NCBI GenBank assembly: GCA_029204225.1
Contig: CM055094.1
Span: forward strand, 65,432,293 to 65,496,292
Length of the DNA: 64,000 bases
Direction of reading: 5' to 3'
From: Diphasiastrum complanatum
Lineage: Eukaryota > Streptophyta > Lycopodiopsida > Lycopodiales > Lycopodiaceae
In this document: positions 26,524 through 39,311 of the stretch, one piece after another
How positions within the stretch are numbered: position 1 is the first letter of the stretch
Layout: each line of letters starts with the position of its first letter
The notes under the pieces: model-generated
What the model was told of the DNA's origin: nothing
What the model saw: the letters and a program-made list of their open reading frames with translations, nothing else
Databases searched by the model: none
Made by a program: the position numbers and the translations under genes

Positions 26524-26854
26524 TTATATGAGTGTTACAGAGCTAATGTTTTGTGTGCTCCTGTAGTTCGAGAGCTCCTTGAATTCAGAATTCAAAATGT
26601 AGTGAGAATCTCCATTTATGAACTACCGTATTTTTTGTTGTTATAATCTGGTTTTGTATATCTTTATTCAAGACTGGGCATTCCTATCTATTTGCTTTTA
26701 GTTGCTTCGACCTAGTAAAGAGTAGTTTTTATTCTATTTGCTTTTGTCGTTAACATCAGCCCTGTTGGAAAATATTATATCAAAGCTGGTAAGCAATGAA
26801 AACATCTGGTAGGATAAAAAAGAATATAGAATGGAAGTCACCTCAACGGACATC
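26524..26854 (+). other. lipase 3' flank
   Basis: Presumed 3' untranslated region and flank. No canonical AATAAA close to the stop was seen. Confidence 0.4.
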
Positions 26855-27470
26855 GACTAGTGGATTGAAAAACTTTAGTGGTGAAATCTTCCACCTGTGG
26901 AAGATCAGAATGAAATGGTCCTGCTGGAGGAGGACTTATGAGATGTAATTGCTATCATGAAGGTGAAGACTGAGAACGATGATGCTGCTATAGCATGTTG
27001 GAGACAAAGAGATGGAAAGGCATTAGCCTCAATCAAACTGAACTGAAAGGTTCTCAAGTGACACATCTGGCTGGAGGTCACACCTCCATGGATGCTTGGG
27101 ATACTCTAATATCTCTATTTGAAACCCATGATGATTCTACCCGCGGCCTGCTCTTGTGAAAAAGGTTTGGTCCTTCAGGAGGACAGAAGAGAAGAGCATT
27201 GCCAATGAGTTAAACCAGTTCAGATCAATGCATATGTTAGATGAATGGTCCATTGTTGGGTCAACAATAGCATAAGGAGATAATATAATGACTGTACCTG
27301 GAAGCCTTGCTGAGTCCTACAAACATACGATCATGACACAAACTCCACAGCTTAGTATAACTATGCAAAGAGTGATTGGTGTTATTTCGTAAGAAGAAAT
27401 TATAAAACAATAGGCTAGCACCCAATTGGCTCATAAGACATTGGCACTATACACCAAGTAGCGTAGATAT
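26855..27470 (+). pseudogene. copia gag relic
   Basis: Across shifting frames the + strand reads G-L-K-N-F-S-G-E-I-F-H-L-W-K-I-R-M-K, then D-A-A-I-A-C-W-R-Q-R-D-G-K-A-L, S-M-D-A-W-D-T-L-I-S-L-F-E-T-H and N-Q-F-R-S-M-H-M-L-type phrases. These match the order of a copia gag (W-K-x-R-M, A-W-x-x-L, L-x-x-L). Multiple stops and frameshifts occur, and no LTR or pol remains. Confidence 0.65.
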
Positions 27471-29327
27471 GAATGATTCTAAGACATGATCGTTTCAAGA
27501 TAGATCAGAAGTAAAAAATAAAAACAGACAGTAACATACATGCATATAGGTACAATAAACGTGCACCTATCCCAAACAACCATAAGACTATCATAGACAA
27601 TGCAAAAAACTTCCAAAGAAACTTTAATATGATTACATAAGTCAATAGTCGAATAACTAAAAGCAAGGCTGGTGGCAAAGGCTTATTATACATAGATTGA
27701 ACTTTGAATCAACTGATTTCCATAAAACAAGTGGTAAGGTTATATCATTAAGGGTTTTATTGTCCATTACACTAGCAACATACTTAAAGGTTAGTCAAAT
27801 GGATGTAGTATTAAATAAAGTAATGAGTATACGTAGAACAATAGGACATTGTGCTAATCACAACATGGGTACCAATAGGCATTGACAACTAACAATAGGA
27901 CATTGTGCTAATCACAACACGGGTACCAATAGGCATTGACAACTAAGTGGAATGGTCCAGATGACATATGGCACATTCTCTCAGAATTTTTGCCTCACAA
28001 GCAACTCTCTTGAATCACTCAAACTCAAGAAGCAAGATCTTAAATGATATTAAACTCAAAAGAACTTAGGGAAAAAATTCTACACTCATTATTCACAATG
28101 ATTGATTGGATTTGACTCTTGGAAGAGCTCGAGCCTTCTTATGGTGATTCAAAATGAATTTTAGTCTCTCTTTAGGACTTAAAGCCTCAACCTCCTCACT
28201 CTCTCTTAATGATTAAGTGATGTCATGATGATCTATCACCAATTCACATGAAATCTCTAATGCAACAATTTATTTTTACAAAGCAAATCACTCAATACAC
28301 TCTCACAAACTTGACATTTGCAACTCATATCCACATGTGGACTTCAAAACTTGAAGTAATCACTTGGTTAGACTTGCCTTCTCTCAACTTGATTTTAGCA
28401 CCAATGCTTTCTACAAAGTAAAGAGACCTAGATCATTACCTATGCTCTTAGGCTTGGCTTTGATACGATAATAAAAATCAGTAAATGGATCTAATTAAGA
28501 TCTAAATTAGACCTATAAGAGTGATTGAAAACTTGGATTATTGATCTAGATCAAGACTAGCACTCAAAACTAGCCTTACATTGACAATTCCTACACATCC
28601 AAGCAAGAACAAAAAAAAACTATGATCCCACGGCCTCACACGTGTCAAAAATAGTGAGCGTATGCTAAAAGAGAAAATGATTACTTTAAGTTTTTGAAGC
28701 ATTCACACACTTTGATCATTCATAAGAAATTGATAAACATGGATTTGCTCCCAAAATAATGCTTTTTATCATTAACATCCAAATGGATCCAATATTGATC
28801 CATATACAAAAGTCGTAATCTCTCTCTAGACCAACTGTAGCACATGTGGAATAGCTCATTGTGCTTATCTTATCCATTTTGGCTTAGATTCCACTAATTT
28901 GCCACATCATCATTTGGTGGCTAGTGTTGACCTTCTAGATTCCTACATTCAAGGAGATAGATCCTACAAAGTAGGGAATCTTGCATTTGTCTCATATGAA
29001 AGCTATGTACAATGGATCTCAATTTTTTCCCATGCATTTTACACGTGTGGACAGGCCCTCACACGTGTGGATTCACCTAGATACCAAACATTTAGCTTTT
29101 ACAAGGTAAAAATTTTCTAATTCAACAAAAACCACATCACTTTCAACAATACCTCCAATATAGTAAAAGTTATATTCCAAATCTTCTAACCAATTATCTA
29201 CATTAATGGAGTGAATGTCTCCATCAAAGATAGGACTAATGTACTTAGACAGTCATTGATTGTAACAATAGGGGCTACTTTGAGTAGTGACTTTTCACCA
29301 TTCATTAATATGGTTTGTAGATAAATT
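27471..29327. other. no gene recognised
   Basis: AT-rich. GCTTTGATACGA at about 28457-28468 is a poor match to an inverted primer site. ACACGTGTG palindromes occur at about 28636, 29041 and 29061. Confidence 0.4.
27837..27948. repeat. tandem duplication, ~55 bp x2
   Basis: Two nearly identical copies of a unit beginning ACAATAGGACATTGTGCTAA and ending GACAACTA; I see one base difference. Confidence 0.9.
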
Positions 29328-29984
29328 GTTATGTCCATGTCCAGTATGAGGGATTCGGAACAATTCCTTACATGGATAGCCGGTCACTCAAGTGTATGTG
29401 ATTATTAGTTATGCCTCATCATTCCGGGCTTGGTCGGTAAAGTAACTAATAATCATATGAGGGCCATGTTATGTTCATCACCAGTACATAGGATTCAGTC
29501 TATTCCTAGTCTTGGATACATGGTACTCCATTGAATCAAGCTGTTAGTTATGCCATGTCATACTGGATGTGACCCGAAAGTAAGTAATATCCTTGTGAGG
29601 CCTAGAACACACTAAATGGAGTTAGTACAAGGTTTGGGACCGTATGTGCATGTGTAGAGTTATCAATAACAATTCTATGAATAGAGGACTTATGCATGGA
29701 AACTCTATTCTAGATGAATCTATGTATAGGGGAGTTAGTACTTTGCATGACCATGTGCACAAATGATTCTAGGCTCTATATAAGGAGGCCAAACTCGCCC
29801 TACTACACCATCTTGTGGTTGATTTATTGCCAAGCTCTCACTCTACTTTCGTGCTTCCTATTCATTGGCTTGGGGGTGAAGCTTCTAGAGTTGATAGGTC
29901 GTTCTACTTGGTTGAGTGGTTTAATGTGTTTTCCATTGTGTTTGTCTTGTAAGCAGTAAATTGAGGAGCTAATTTCCCTTATAG
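29328..29984 (+). repeat. LTR-like sequence upstream of a perfect primer site
   Basis: Begins near TGTTATGTCCATG, contains a TATA box CTCTATATAAGG (about 29775) and ends at the primer site. Internal direct repeats (TTAGTTATGCC...TCAT) occur at about 29407 and 29544. The right end lacks a clear CA, so the exact boundary is uncertain. Confidence 0.55.
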
Positions 29985-29996
29985 TGGTATCAGAGC
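29985..29996 (+). other. primer-binding site (initiator tRNA-Met)
   Basis: Exact TGGTATCAGAGC. Confidence 0.75.
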
Positions 29997-30649
29997 AAGG
30001 CTTACGAAGATGGGAGAACTTGGAGAAGTGCTACTTTTCGTCGAAATTTCAGTGTGAATCAATTGGAATTCTCTTCCAAGTGCATAGCAAGATGTACTAT
30101 CCCGGTTTCAATTTGCATGTTGCTATGTAAAGAATTTGGGCCTCAAGGCCATGCACACACAACACACACACACACGTACCCACGCGAGCCGCGTACTGGG
30201 ATCCCAACCCCACTCACCTAGCTACTCGCCATCCGTCTAACCCCCAAAAGGGCTGGTACCAGGGGATAAAGGATATGGAGAAGCCCCAACTTATATATGG
30301 GGGAGTTCAAGGCAAGCAGTTACTTATGGGACATTGAGAATTCTCAGGGCCTTCACTAGGCGCTCAATCCCACGACACTCTCATGTGCGTGGCGTGCAAC
30401 ATACATTCCTCAACATGCTAAGATCCATTACTCTCGAGAATTTTTGGGGTTTTATGGAGAATTGTCCTAGAAAGCCAATTTGATGTTTTTTTGGAGCTTT
30501 TTCTTGTGTAGCTTGATCCACATTAGATACATTTTTAGGAGGAGTGTCAAAAAATTGGAAAAATCTATCTAATGTTGTGAGTAGGGGTCCTAAAAATGCC
30601 AAAGATGAATTCAGCTCTTTTGGCTTAGTAAAGACCCGTATCAAATTGT
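29997..30649. other. no gene recognised
   Basis: A short retroelement leader, then a GC-richer stretch at 30120-30400 with a (CA)n run and many CCC boxes, of a different composition from its flanks. No coding match. Confidence 0.4.
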
Positions 30650-32100
30650 TGGTGACTCGAAAAAAAATATCAAAAAAATGGATGTATCGAAAATCTATGC
30701 TGGTGACTTGAAAAAGTATATCGAAAAATTAGGACTCAGAAAAATAGAACTCGAAAAAAATATGGGAAGTATCGAAAATTTTTAACAAAGGCTCGAAAAA
30801 ATAAAGGAGTATCAAAAAATTTATAAAGGCTCAAAAAATTTTGACTCGAAAAAATAAATGAAGTATCAAAAAAGTTAACAAAGACTTGAAAAAAATATAG
30901 GAGTATCGAAAAATTTAACAAAGACTCGAAAACTATGTCAGGGCTTCGGTGGAGACGGGAGTTGTATCTTGCCTCGGTTGAGAGTTGATAGGAAATCCTC
31001 GGTTGAGAATTGATAGAAAGGTCCGGTCGAGAGTTGAGGGAATGAATTCAGTCGAGATCAGATAGAGTACTTCGGTCGAGATCCAACAGAACGCTTCGGT
31101 CGAGATCTAACAGAACGCTTCGGTCAAGATCGGGATGGAAGGCTCCGGTCGAGATCTAATAGAAAGCCTTCGGTTGAGATCTAGTAGAAAGCTTAGGTCA
31201 AGATTTGAGAGAAGCCTCCGATCAAGATCTGAGAGGATGTAAGTTGGGAGCGTAAAGGATGAAGGAAATGCTTTGGTTGCAGGAGGTGTGTGTGGCAGGG
31301 TCTGGAGAGCGTGGAAGGAGTCGGCGGATGGAGGAGGTGATGGCTCAGTCCATGGAGATGATGATGTGCAGGATTGGGGTGTTTCGTGCAAGGTGTTTGT
31401 CATATGTAGGAGCAAGTTATGGTTGCATGGAGGGCATTCAAACATCCAACACTGATGTGAGTATCTGCTTGGTGGGGTGTGGGTGCGTGGAGGTCGTTGT
31501 GAAGATGGGCGTGTAAGTTTAGTGCAAGTGTGTGCATGCAGGTGGTTGATGTCGAGATTTCAAAGTGGAGGAGTCGGTCGAAATATGATGGAAGGTGTCA
31601 ATCAAGACGTGATGGAGACTTCCGATCGATATGGTGACAAGACTGTGAGTTGGGCGAGATTGAAAAATTCGATTAAGTCAAAATTTTAAAATTCGAGTCG
31701 GTCGAGATTTTGAAATTCGATTTGGTTGAGGTTTTGAAATTCAATTTGGTCGAGCTTGTAAAATTCGATTCGTTTGAGTGTTTTTTAGGGTTTTTGAGTC
31801 GGTCAAAAAATGGGTGACTCGGTCGAGTTTGGACGGTTTGCGCGAGTCTGTCAAAATTTCAAAGTGTGGTGACTCGTCGGTTGAGATTTGAGTGTCTTCC
31901 TCGGTCGAGATCTGAGAGAAGTGTTCGGTCGAGACGGTGAGCATGTGATAAAACACGTCGGTCGAGTTGTCAATCAGACCCATCGGTTGAGATTTCAAAA
32001 ATTGGCTCCGATTGAGATTTGAAAGATGGCTCTGGTTGATAATTGAAAGATTGGCTCTGGTTGAAATTTCTGATGGAGGCCTCCGTCGAGGTGGCATGTA
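30650..32100. repeat. degenerate short-repeat arrays (TCGAAAAA and TCGGTCGAGAT)
   Basis: 30655-30945: AGTATCGAAAAA / GACTCGAAAAA units spaced 20-50 bp. 30950-31240: about ten copies of a unit of about 28 bp, CTTCGGTCGAGATCTAACAG with variants. 31680-32090: AAATTCGATTTGGTTGAG and GGTCGAGATTTGA units. 31240-31560 between them is G-rich, with frames of 70-85 codons but no recognisable protein. Confidence 0.75.
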
Positions 32101-32869
32101 AGGAGGTGAAGGGTATGAGTTCAGCTGTGGCAGTAATTTATATTGCCCTTCAACTATAGAACGGAAACATCTGTAGATTTGCAGTGTGCTACATCTGCTT
32201 GAGCATTGATGTCTGGGATGTTTTTTGTGTTGTTTTGTCTTTATGAATTGGAACACCATGTCTGATGTGAGGTCACGAGGCTCTATTTTGAGTATTGTTT
32301 TACATGCATGTTTATTGAATATAGTCGTCTTACAGTCTGTTCTTCATGAGGGTGAATAGAAACATATTGTTGAAGAACGGGCAGACTGAAGGTTGCGAAC
32401 TTATAGTTCTAGAGTGTTCAAGAATGGTCAGACAATAGGTTGCAAACTTACATGTCCAGAGTATTCAAGAACAAGGTAGACAATAGTTACAAACTTAAGA
32501 TCATGGCAAATTTGGATAGGTATAACAGTTTGTATGGATATGGTGGTGAACGTTGCAACAGCTATGGCATAAAGATGTGTATGTGTTCAAGCAGCAACTG
32601 GCATCAAATGTTGACAGATCCTCTGCTTGAGAGGATCTATTTACTAAGTTTCTTTGCTTACTTCTTCTTATGCCTATCAGCAGAGATAGTGGGCTTTCGC
32701 TTAAGTTATTCTTTCTTGTTGAAGCCCAAAATTAGGCAGAAGGGACAGATTAACGTTGTAGTATTTTGTCCAGTCTATCAAAGAACACTCAAGGTCTTTC
32801 TCTCTTGAAAACACTCACATTCAAACAGAGATGCAAGCCATGTCCAACTGTTTTCCATGACCATGACCA
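32101..32869. other. no gene recognised; 3-copy short repeat
   Basis: 32370-32490 has three diverged copies of AAGAA-GG(C/T)AGAC-AATAGGTTGC-AACTTA of about 55 bp. The 122-codon frame at 32440 has no family resemblance. Confidence 0.45.
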
Positions 32870-33031
32870 CATCTAACTATCCACCCTACTTTGACCACAA
32901 GCACGAGAAGGAAGAATAGATTACAATGGGGGAGGTGCTTACATCCTATCCTCTCTACTCTCTTAGAAATCATTAACAACATGCAAGTAGAGAGAAGAAG
33001 CAAATGGAAAGCAAATATAAAATGCAAAAAC

Positions 33032-33129
<98 letters not shown>

Positions 33130-33616
33130 CAAGGATGTTCGAATCTCATTTGGGCATAATCTCCTCCTCCTATTGAACATGGAAATATGGTACAAAGGGT
33201 GCCATTTTATGGATGGAGAAGGCCCTTGCCCTTTCTCCTATTGGTTAGTTACAATGGCAAGGATCGTAATCCAAGCCTCCTAAACTAACACAAAATGAAT
33301 CTAATGGTCCTTTAAGAAAGCACAAGGGCACTCACATAATTCATGTGAGTTTGAATTTGGGCCCTTCTAGCTTTTTTGTTAACAACTTGACTTAGGGCCT
33401 CTAATGTCATTTTAGAGTTTTAGGCCCCTAGTCACTTATTCCTAATTCTACAAGTTCTACAAAACCAAATTGTGTGCTCATTGGGTTGGGCTTATACACG
33501 CAGGAAGCCAATGCCCTCGCACTTATTACTCTACATGTATAGTGTATTGTGACGGGGCCCACTTGGTAAGCTTAGCCAGTAGTACTTTAGTGGCAGGACC
33601 CACTAAGTGCCCAACA
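32870..33616 (-). repeat. 3' LTR of gypsy element (truncated)
   Basis: Ends GTGCCCAACA next to the polypurine-tract complement. Matches the 5' LTR from 32870 to 33410. Contains a (GA)n run at 33034-33127. Confidence 0.85.
33034..33127. repeat. (GA)n microsatellite inside LTR
   Basis: About 94 bp; the sister LTR has the same tract at 39226-39308 with a different length. Confidence 0.95.
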
Positions 33617-33842
33617 GTATCCCCCACCTAAATAGGTGATGGTCCCATGACACCTGCCTGTGCTTGTTGTAGAAGAAGGCTGTCGACACATTTATTGCGG
33701 ATGATGGAGTGCATCAGGAAAAGCATGTATAAGGATTGCTAATATGTAAAACCTGAAGGTTTATTCAATGATGAGGAGCCTATCCTAAACTCTTCAAGAA
33801 GTGTTTGGGAAGGCTGGTGGCAACCAGTACTTGCGTATCCGG

Positions 33843-36800
33843 CTACCGTTGATGGGCGTAGCAAACGGTGTTCCATCCATTGTTTCTAAAGTCACTGTCC
33901 CTTGCGATAGAATGTCGGTGATGTGCCGAAGGGCCTTCACCAGTGAACTTCAGCTTTCCTTTGATCGCCTTTGTCTTGTACATGAGGACCAAATCTCCTT
34001 TTTGAAGATCTTTCTTGTGAAGACAATAATCATGCCAAGCCTTGTGATGTGCTTTCTCTGTAGCAAGAGCATGGACTACTAACAAGCGTGTTTCGCACAA
34101 CTTGTGTAGCGCTTTCTGATGAAGGTGGAGCGATCTTGTATCATCCAATCGTTGCACAGTGGCAATGCAAAGAGATGGAACAAGAAATTCCACTGGCATG
34201 ACTGCATCTTGGCCATACACCAGTTGGAATGGAGTTTGTTCGGTGCTGTCTTTGTATGCAGTTTTGAAAGCCCACAGAGCAGCGTGTAGCTTGTGCTCCC
34301 AATTTGATCTGCTTGCTTCTACTATCTTTGTCAAAATGCTGCACAGAATCTTATTAGAAGATTCGGCTTGGCCATTGCCTCTTGGATTTTAAGGCGTGCT
34401 GAAATGATGGATCACAAAGAACTCTTCTAATAAGGCCTTGATGGTCTCGTTGACAAAGTGAGTTCCCCGATCGCTGACTATCTCCACTGGGCATTCGAAG
34501 TGTACAATAATATTTTCGTAAAGGAACTTCGGGGTGGACCTAGCATCTGCTACGCGCACTGCTTTGGCTTCAACCCACTATGAGATAATCTGTAGCCACG
34601 ATAGTATATCAGACTCGGGTACTGCGAGCGACTGGGTGAATAGGGCCGATGTAATCAAGTCTCCACTTCTCAAATTGGCTTGAACCAATACAGGATGTAA
34701 CGGCTCATAATTCGCCTTCGTTGGTCTGAGTGCCCTCTGACATACATCACATTGCTTAATATATGTCTCAGTATCCTTGTGCATTGTTGGCCACCAACAG
34801 CCGGATTGTAGAATCTTGCGTACTGTTACATCTGCTGCAAAGTGTCCACCTCCCATTGCTTCATGCGAGAGGGACATGATCTGACTTGTCTCATGGGACA
34901 GGATACAACGACAAATGATATTGTTGGCCCCTCTTCGATACAGTTGGCCGGAAATCAGCTGATATGGATGAGCTTTAAGTACAAGTTTCCGCTGTTGCAC
35001 CTTGGATAGTGACCGATCAGGTTGGCCATTCATCAAATACTCACCTATGTATGTGGCCCAATCCGGTACAACATCCACGTAAAATAAAGCAGCATCCGGT
35101 AACTCATCATCAGCTTGAGATCCTTCTGTGTTGATTTGATTTGTGATACATGATCTGCCATATAATGTTGCTTGCCTTTACGTACCACTATTCAAAAATA
35201 AAATTCGAGCAACAAGAGTAACCATCTAGTGATTCTCCCTGTGTTGCAGGTTTTGTTGACTAGGTAGAGCAAAGGTTGATGATCAGTGTAGAATGCAAAA
35301 TGAGTTGCCATAAGATAATGGCGAAACTTCTTGACCACAAATATCATTGCCAAGGCTTCTTGCTCAGTCGTTGAATAGTTGATTTTAGCATCATTGAGCT
35401 GTCGGCTGGCAAAGCGAATAGGAAAGTCTTTCTTGTACTCGCCTGGCTGGGTCAAAACTGCTCCTATAGCATACTTTGATGCGTCGGTATGCACATGAAA
35501 CTCAATTGTCCAATTGGGAGGCCATAAGATTGGTGTAGATATAAGTGCTTCCTTCAGCTTTTGGAAAACTTGTAGGGCTTCCTCTGTCCAATGTAGATCA
35601 ATTGTCAACTTGTAGATAGGACGTGCCAAATCCACAAAGAATAGAATGAAGGTTCGGTAGTAATTGGCATGCCCCATAAATACATAAACTCCACGAATCA
35701 TTCCAGGGGGTGGAAGATCCATGATAATACGTATCTTAGACAGATCAGTGGTGATCCCATGTCTAGATACAATATGGCCTAGGATAAGACCATGTGTGAT
35801 CCAAAATTGGCATTTATCTGGGTTCAATGATATTTGAAATTTGCGGCATTGTATAAGCACTCTTTCCAACTGAGATAAGTGTTGTGCACGCAAAGATCAT
35901 CGAGGAAGGTCTCTAGGAATTTATGTAAATAGTCCTTGAATGCCTTTTGCATGACGCGCTGAAAAGAGCTAGGGGCATTACAAAGACCGAATGGCATGAC
36001 CTTGTAGGCATATGTACCTGTTTTAGTAGCAAATGCACTCTTGTGTTGATCCTCCGGTGCAATCTTCACTTGGTTGTAGCCACTAAAGCCATCCAAAAAA
36101 CTGTAGGCTTCTGTTCCAACTACTCGATCCAAGACGCTTTCTGTGAATGGTAAGGGAAAGTGATCCTTCCGTGTCACAACATTAAGTGCCTTTAGATTGA
36201 CACAAATCCGCATTTTGCCATTCTTCTTGGGAACAATGACTATGGGTGACACCCATTCTGTGTGCTCAATTTCATAAATGAAATCGGCATCGAGCAACGT
36301 CTGCAACTCTTGTTTTATTAGCTCGGTGTAGTTCGGGTTGCAGCGGTAATATCGGTTCACCTTTGGTGTTGCCCCTTCGACCAAAGGTATGGTGTGTTGG
36401 ACTACAGACGATGGAATTTCTTTAAAAGTCTTTGTAAGACCACGCAAAGTAGTCTTTATACTCCATCAGTAACTTCTGCAGTTTGGTGAATTGTGAGGGC
36501 GTGAGTTGTGCTCCCACATGAACAATTTTGTCTTTTTCACCTAGCTCTGCTAAATTCATCGGTTGAGTGCGAGCCGGTCCCTTGTAAAATTGTTCTTCTT
36601 TTTTCTGATTTGCGTCGGGTCTCCATTGTGCTTTTGGCATCATGATCACCGCGTCGTCCAAGGTATAACTCTTGAAGTTTTCTGGCACATCATGGACTAG
36701 TGCCTTACTCGTTTCTTCCTTCAAAAGGTTAAGATCAATTCGTGAGTGATATCTTGTGCATTGCTTCCGACATTCCTGAAGCTGATGTCGAAGCTTGGTC

Positions 36801-37341
36801 GGATGACCCTTGAGCATGCAATTCAGCAACTTTCTTCTTGCCTTGTATATTGTTGTTGGTTGTTGCTACTTATTTGCTCGTTGTCTTCTGTTGATATTCT
36901 TTGACATTCACCACATGGTTCCGAATGTCTTCATCCACTATTGCTAGAGTCTCTTCGGGTAAATCGCGGCTTAAATCTGGTGATTAAAACTGCTTTTACC
37001 ACTTCCCAGTCTGTTCGTTCTTGTGTCATTTGATTGAAAAACTAGTCTAAAGCCGCTCCTGTCAGGGACATTAAAAACAACTTCAGTTTTTCTGCCGGGG
37101 TGGTTTCACCATAGATCTCGCATGCTTGCCCATAGATCTGTAAGAATCTGATAGGATCGGTGGATCCATCAAATTTGGGCAGTTCCAATCTGGGAGATCT
37201 TCTGATTGCTTGGAGAGGTACCGCTGGAATAGGAATATCTTGATCCATTGGATTTGGCTGATTTGGTCGGATCTCTTCCGCTGATACTTGATGTAGCTCT
37301 GGATTCTCTGCAGGTAGTATTCTACCAGATCTCAATCTCAT
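33843..37341 (-). pseudogene. gypsy gag-pol, broken
   Basis: Minus strand, 5' to 3'. Gag starts at 37341 and reads L-P-K-F-D-G-S-T-D-P-I-R-F at about residues 54-66. A linker region follows at 36829-36422. RT occupies about 36447-35500: V-S-P-I-V-I-V-P-K-K-N-G, S-F-L-D-G-F-S-G-Y-N-Q, F-G-L-C-N-A-P-S-S-F-Q-R and F-L-D-D in the YxDD position. RNase H is at about 35500-35200 (T-D-A-S-K-Y-A-I-G-A, T-T-E-Q-E-A-L-A). The integrase H2C2 knuckle (about 34980-34730) is followed by the core, with S-D-R-G-T-H-F and G-Q-A-E-S near 34480-34350, and the C-terminal part to 33843. A protease was not recognised. There is a frameshift at about 35880 just after F-L-D-D, and stops near 35192 and 34388. Confidence 0.85.
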
Positions 37342-37699
37342 TCACTGTGCAGATTTGATACAATGTGAAGGTATATGGCAACAATGGATCTTGTTTGGGT
37401 GATGATCAATGGTTGGTGATTGGAAGGGATGAAAGGAACACGAATAGCTAACAAATTTTACTGGATGACAATTGAAATGGTTATTGAGAGAGATGGATGG
37501 ATGGTGGCACAAATTTGAGTGGAGTTGATCACACAAAAAAATGGATGTTGTAACAGAGCAGTTGGCAACAATGGTGAGTGATAGATGGCCTCGATGGTGC
37601 TGGGGCGGGTGGGGTCCGAGGCCTCCCCGTTGAGGCCCCGACGTAGGGGTCTGGGGGACTGTGCTGGCCCCCAGCACTAAATGGTATGACTTGTATAAG

Positions 37700-38650
37700 A
37701 TTGAACAGGTATTTGACGGGTCAAGTCACTAGTAGTTTCAACAATTTTTTTGGATTTTCTTAACAGAAACCTTCACCTGACTTGTATATGTTTTATCACA
37801 GTGTATTACCACTTTACGGAGCTTGACGAAGGTTCTTGTTGGCAAAGGATGGTTCAACGAAGGTTCTGAAAGCAATCTGGATGTGATTTGGACTAGGAAC
37901 CTTCACCACTATCCTTCTGATGGAGACTAACCTTCGCCGACTTGCAAGGAAGTATAGATTGATGATCAGAGGGCTAGCGAAGGTTATCATGGCGAGAAAT
38001 AGTCTACGAAGGTTCAGAAGGCAATTTGGCACTTTTGAGAGCTGAAAACGTTCACCGGACTAGTTATAGGTAATATTAACCTTCACCCACTTCACATATA
38101 CTTCAAAACAATGTTCTATGACTATATTGAGCTCGGCGAAGATTAGTGATATACTAGTGAAGGTTTATGAAGGTTGGCGAAGGTTTGAATTTTTCTCTAA
38201 GTACTGGAAACGTTCGCCTGACCACTTATTATCAATATTAACCTTCGCCAACCTCACTGAAGCTAGAAAGCATGGAAAAGTAGCTACTGGCAAACTGGTG
38301 AAGATTTATAGTAACTACTTTTGTAGATATTGAAGTTTGATGGCAAATTCCTATATTTGGTGTCTAAGAACCTTCGCCAGAGACCGTACACTCAGTATTA
38401 ACCTTCGCTGACCTCCAAGATGGCTCTGATGCTGAAAATGAGCTAGGCGAAGGTTGTCTGGGGTGTTTTGGGCTATTGTGAGATTCTAGACATTTATTTA
38501 CAAAAGGTTTTTTCATTTTTTTTGGCTGTTTTTTTGGCAATTTTGGCAAACTGGCTCGGAAATAACCTTTGTCTGACTAGTTGTAGGTATTGATGATGTG
38601 GCAGAACGTACTGCCAGATGGGCGAAGGTTGGTTTGAGCAGATCAGAAAG
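37700..38650 (-). repeat. gypsy leader with alternating GGCGAAGGTT / AACCTTCGCC motifs
   Basis: At least a dozen copies of GAAGGTT or its complement alternate in orientation between the gag and the primer site, in loosely periodic blocks. No protein is encoded. The leader of the element at 1221-2130 carries related motifs. Confidence 0.7.
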
Positions 38651-38933
38651 TTGATAGGTGTTTTTTTTGGCTCTTTTCTGGACAGTTTGTCAAAACTACA
38701 TGGTTCTTTCTGATTTTTCCAATTTTAAGGATCTATGGAAGGGATAGGGTGCTGGAATTTGATGTTTCTCACCTCTAAATCTCTCTCCACAGATCATACA
38801 AGCAACAAATCATGAAAAAACGACAAATCTAACCTTTACTCCACACTAAACTAGCCCCCACACATCCATTCCACAAGCAAAAATCACAAGATGAATGCAT
38901 GCAAGCTAAAAAGCAAGAAAATGCTAATCTATT

Positions 38934-38950
38934 CCCCGGCAACGGCGCCA
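38934..38950 (-). other. primer-binding site (tRNA-Asp)
   Basis: The + strand CCCCGGCAACGGCGCCA equals the 3' end of plant tRNA-Asp, so the minus-strand element carries its complement. It lies 6 bp from the LTR start at 38957. Confidence 0.85.
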
Positions 38951-38956
38951 AAAAAT

Positions 38957-39219
38957 TGCAGCGGCCTTGGTTCACCTGTCACAAATAGATTCGTTCCCAA
39001 AGGAATAGTGCTTCCCTTGCGAAGTTAGCTTGCAAATCCTACTCTAACCAATCTAACTAACCTCATCTAACTATCCACCCTACTTTAACCACAAGTATGA
39101 GAAGGAAGAATAGATTACAATGGGGGAGGTGCTTACATCCTATCCTCTCTACTCTCTTAGAAATCATTAACAACATGCAAGTAGAGAGAAGAAGCAAATG
39201 GAAAGCAAATATAAAATGC

Positions 39220-39311
<92 letters not shown>

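Noticed and set aside
31107-31689. Several 60-112-codon ORFs in the TCGGTCGAG repeat region
   Set aside because: Low-complexity repeat translation on both strands without a domain.
33801-34392. Plus-strand ORFs over the gypsy integrase
   Set aside because: Antisense shadows; the integrase motifs are on the minus strand.
33843-36447. Integrated plant pararetrovirus
   Set aside because: Integrase, flanking LTRs and a primer site show Ty3/gypsy retrotransposons; no movement protein or viral coat was seen.
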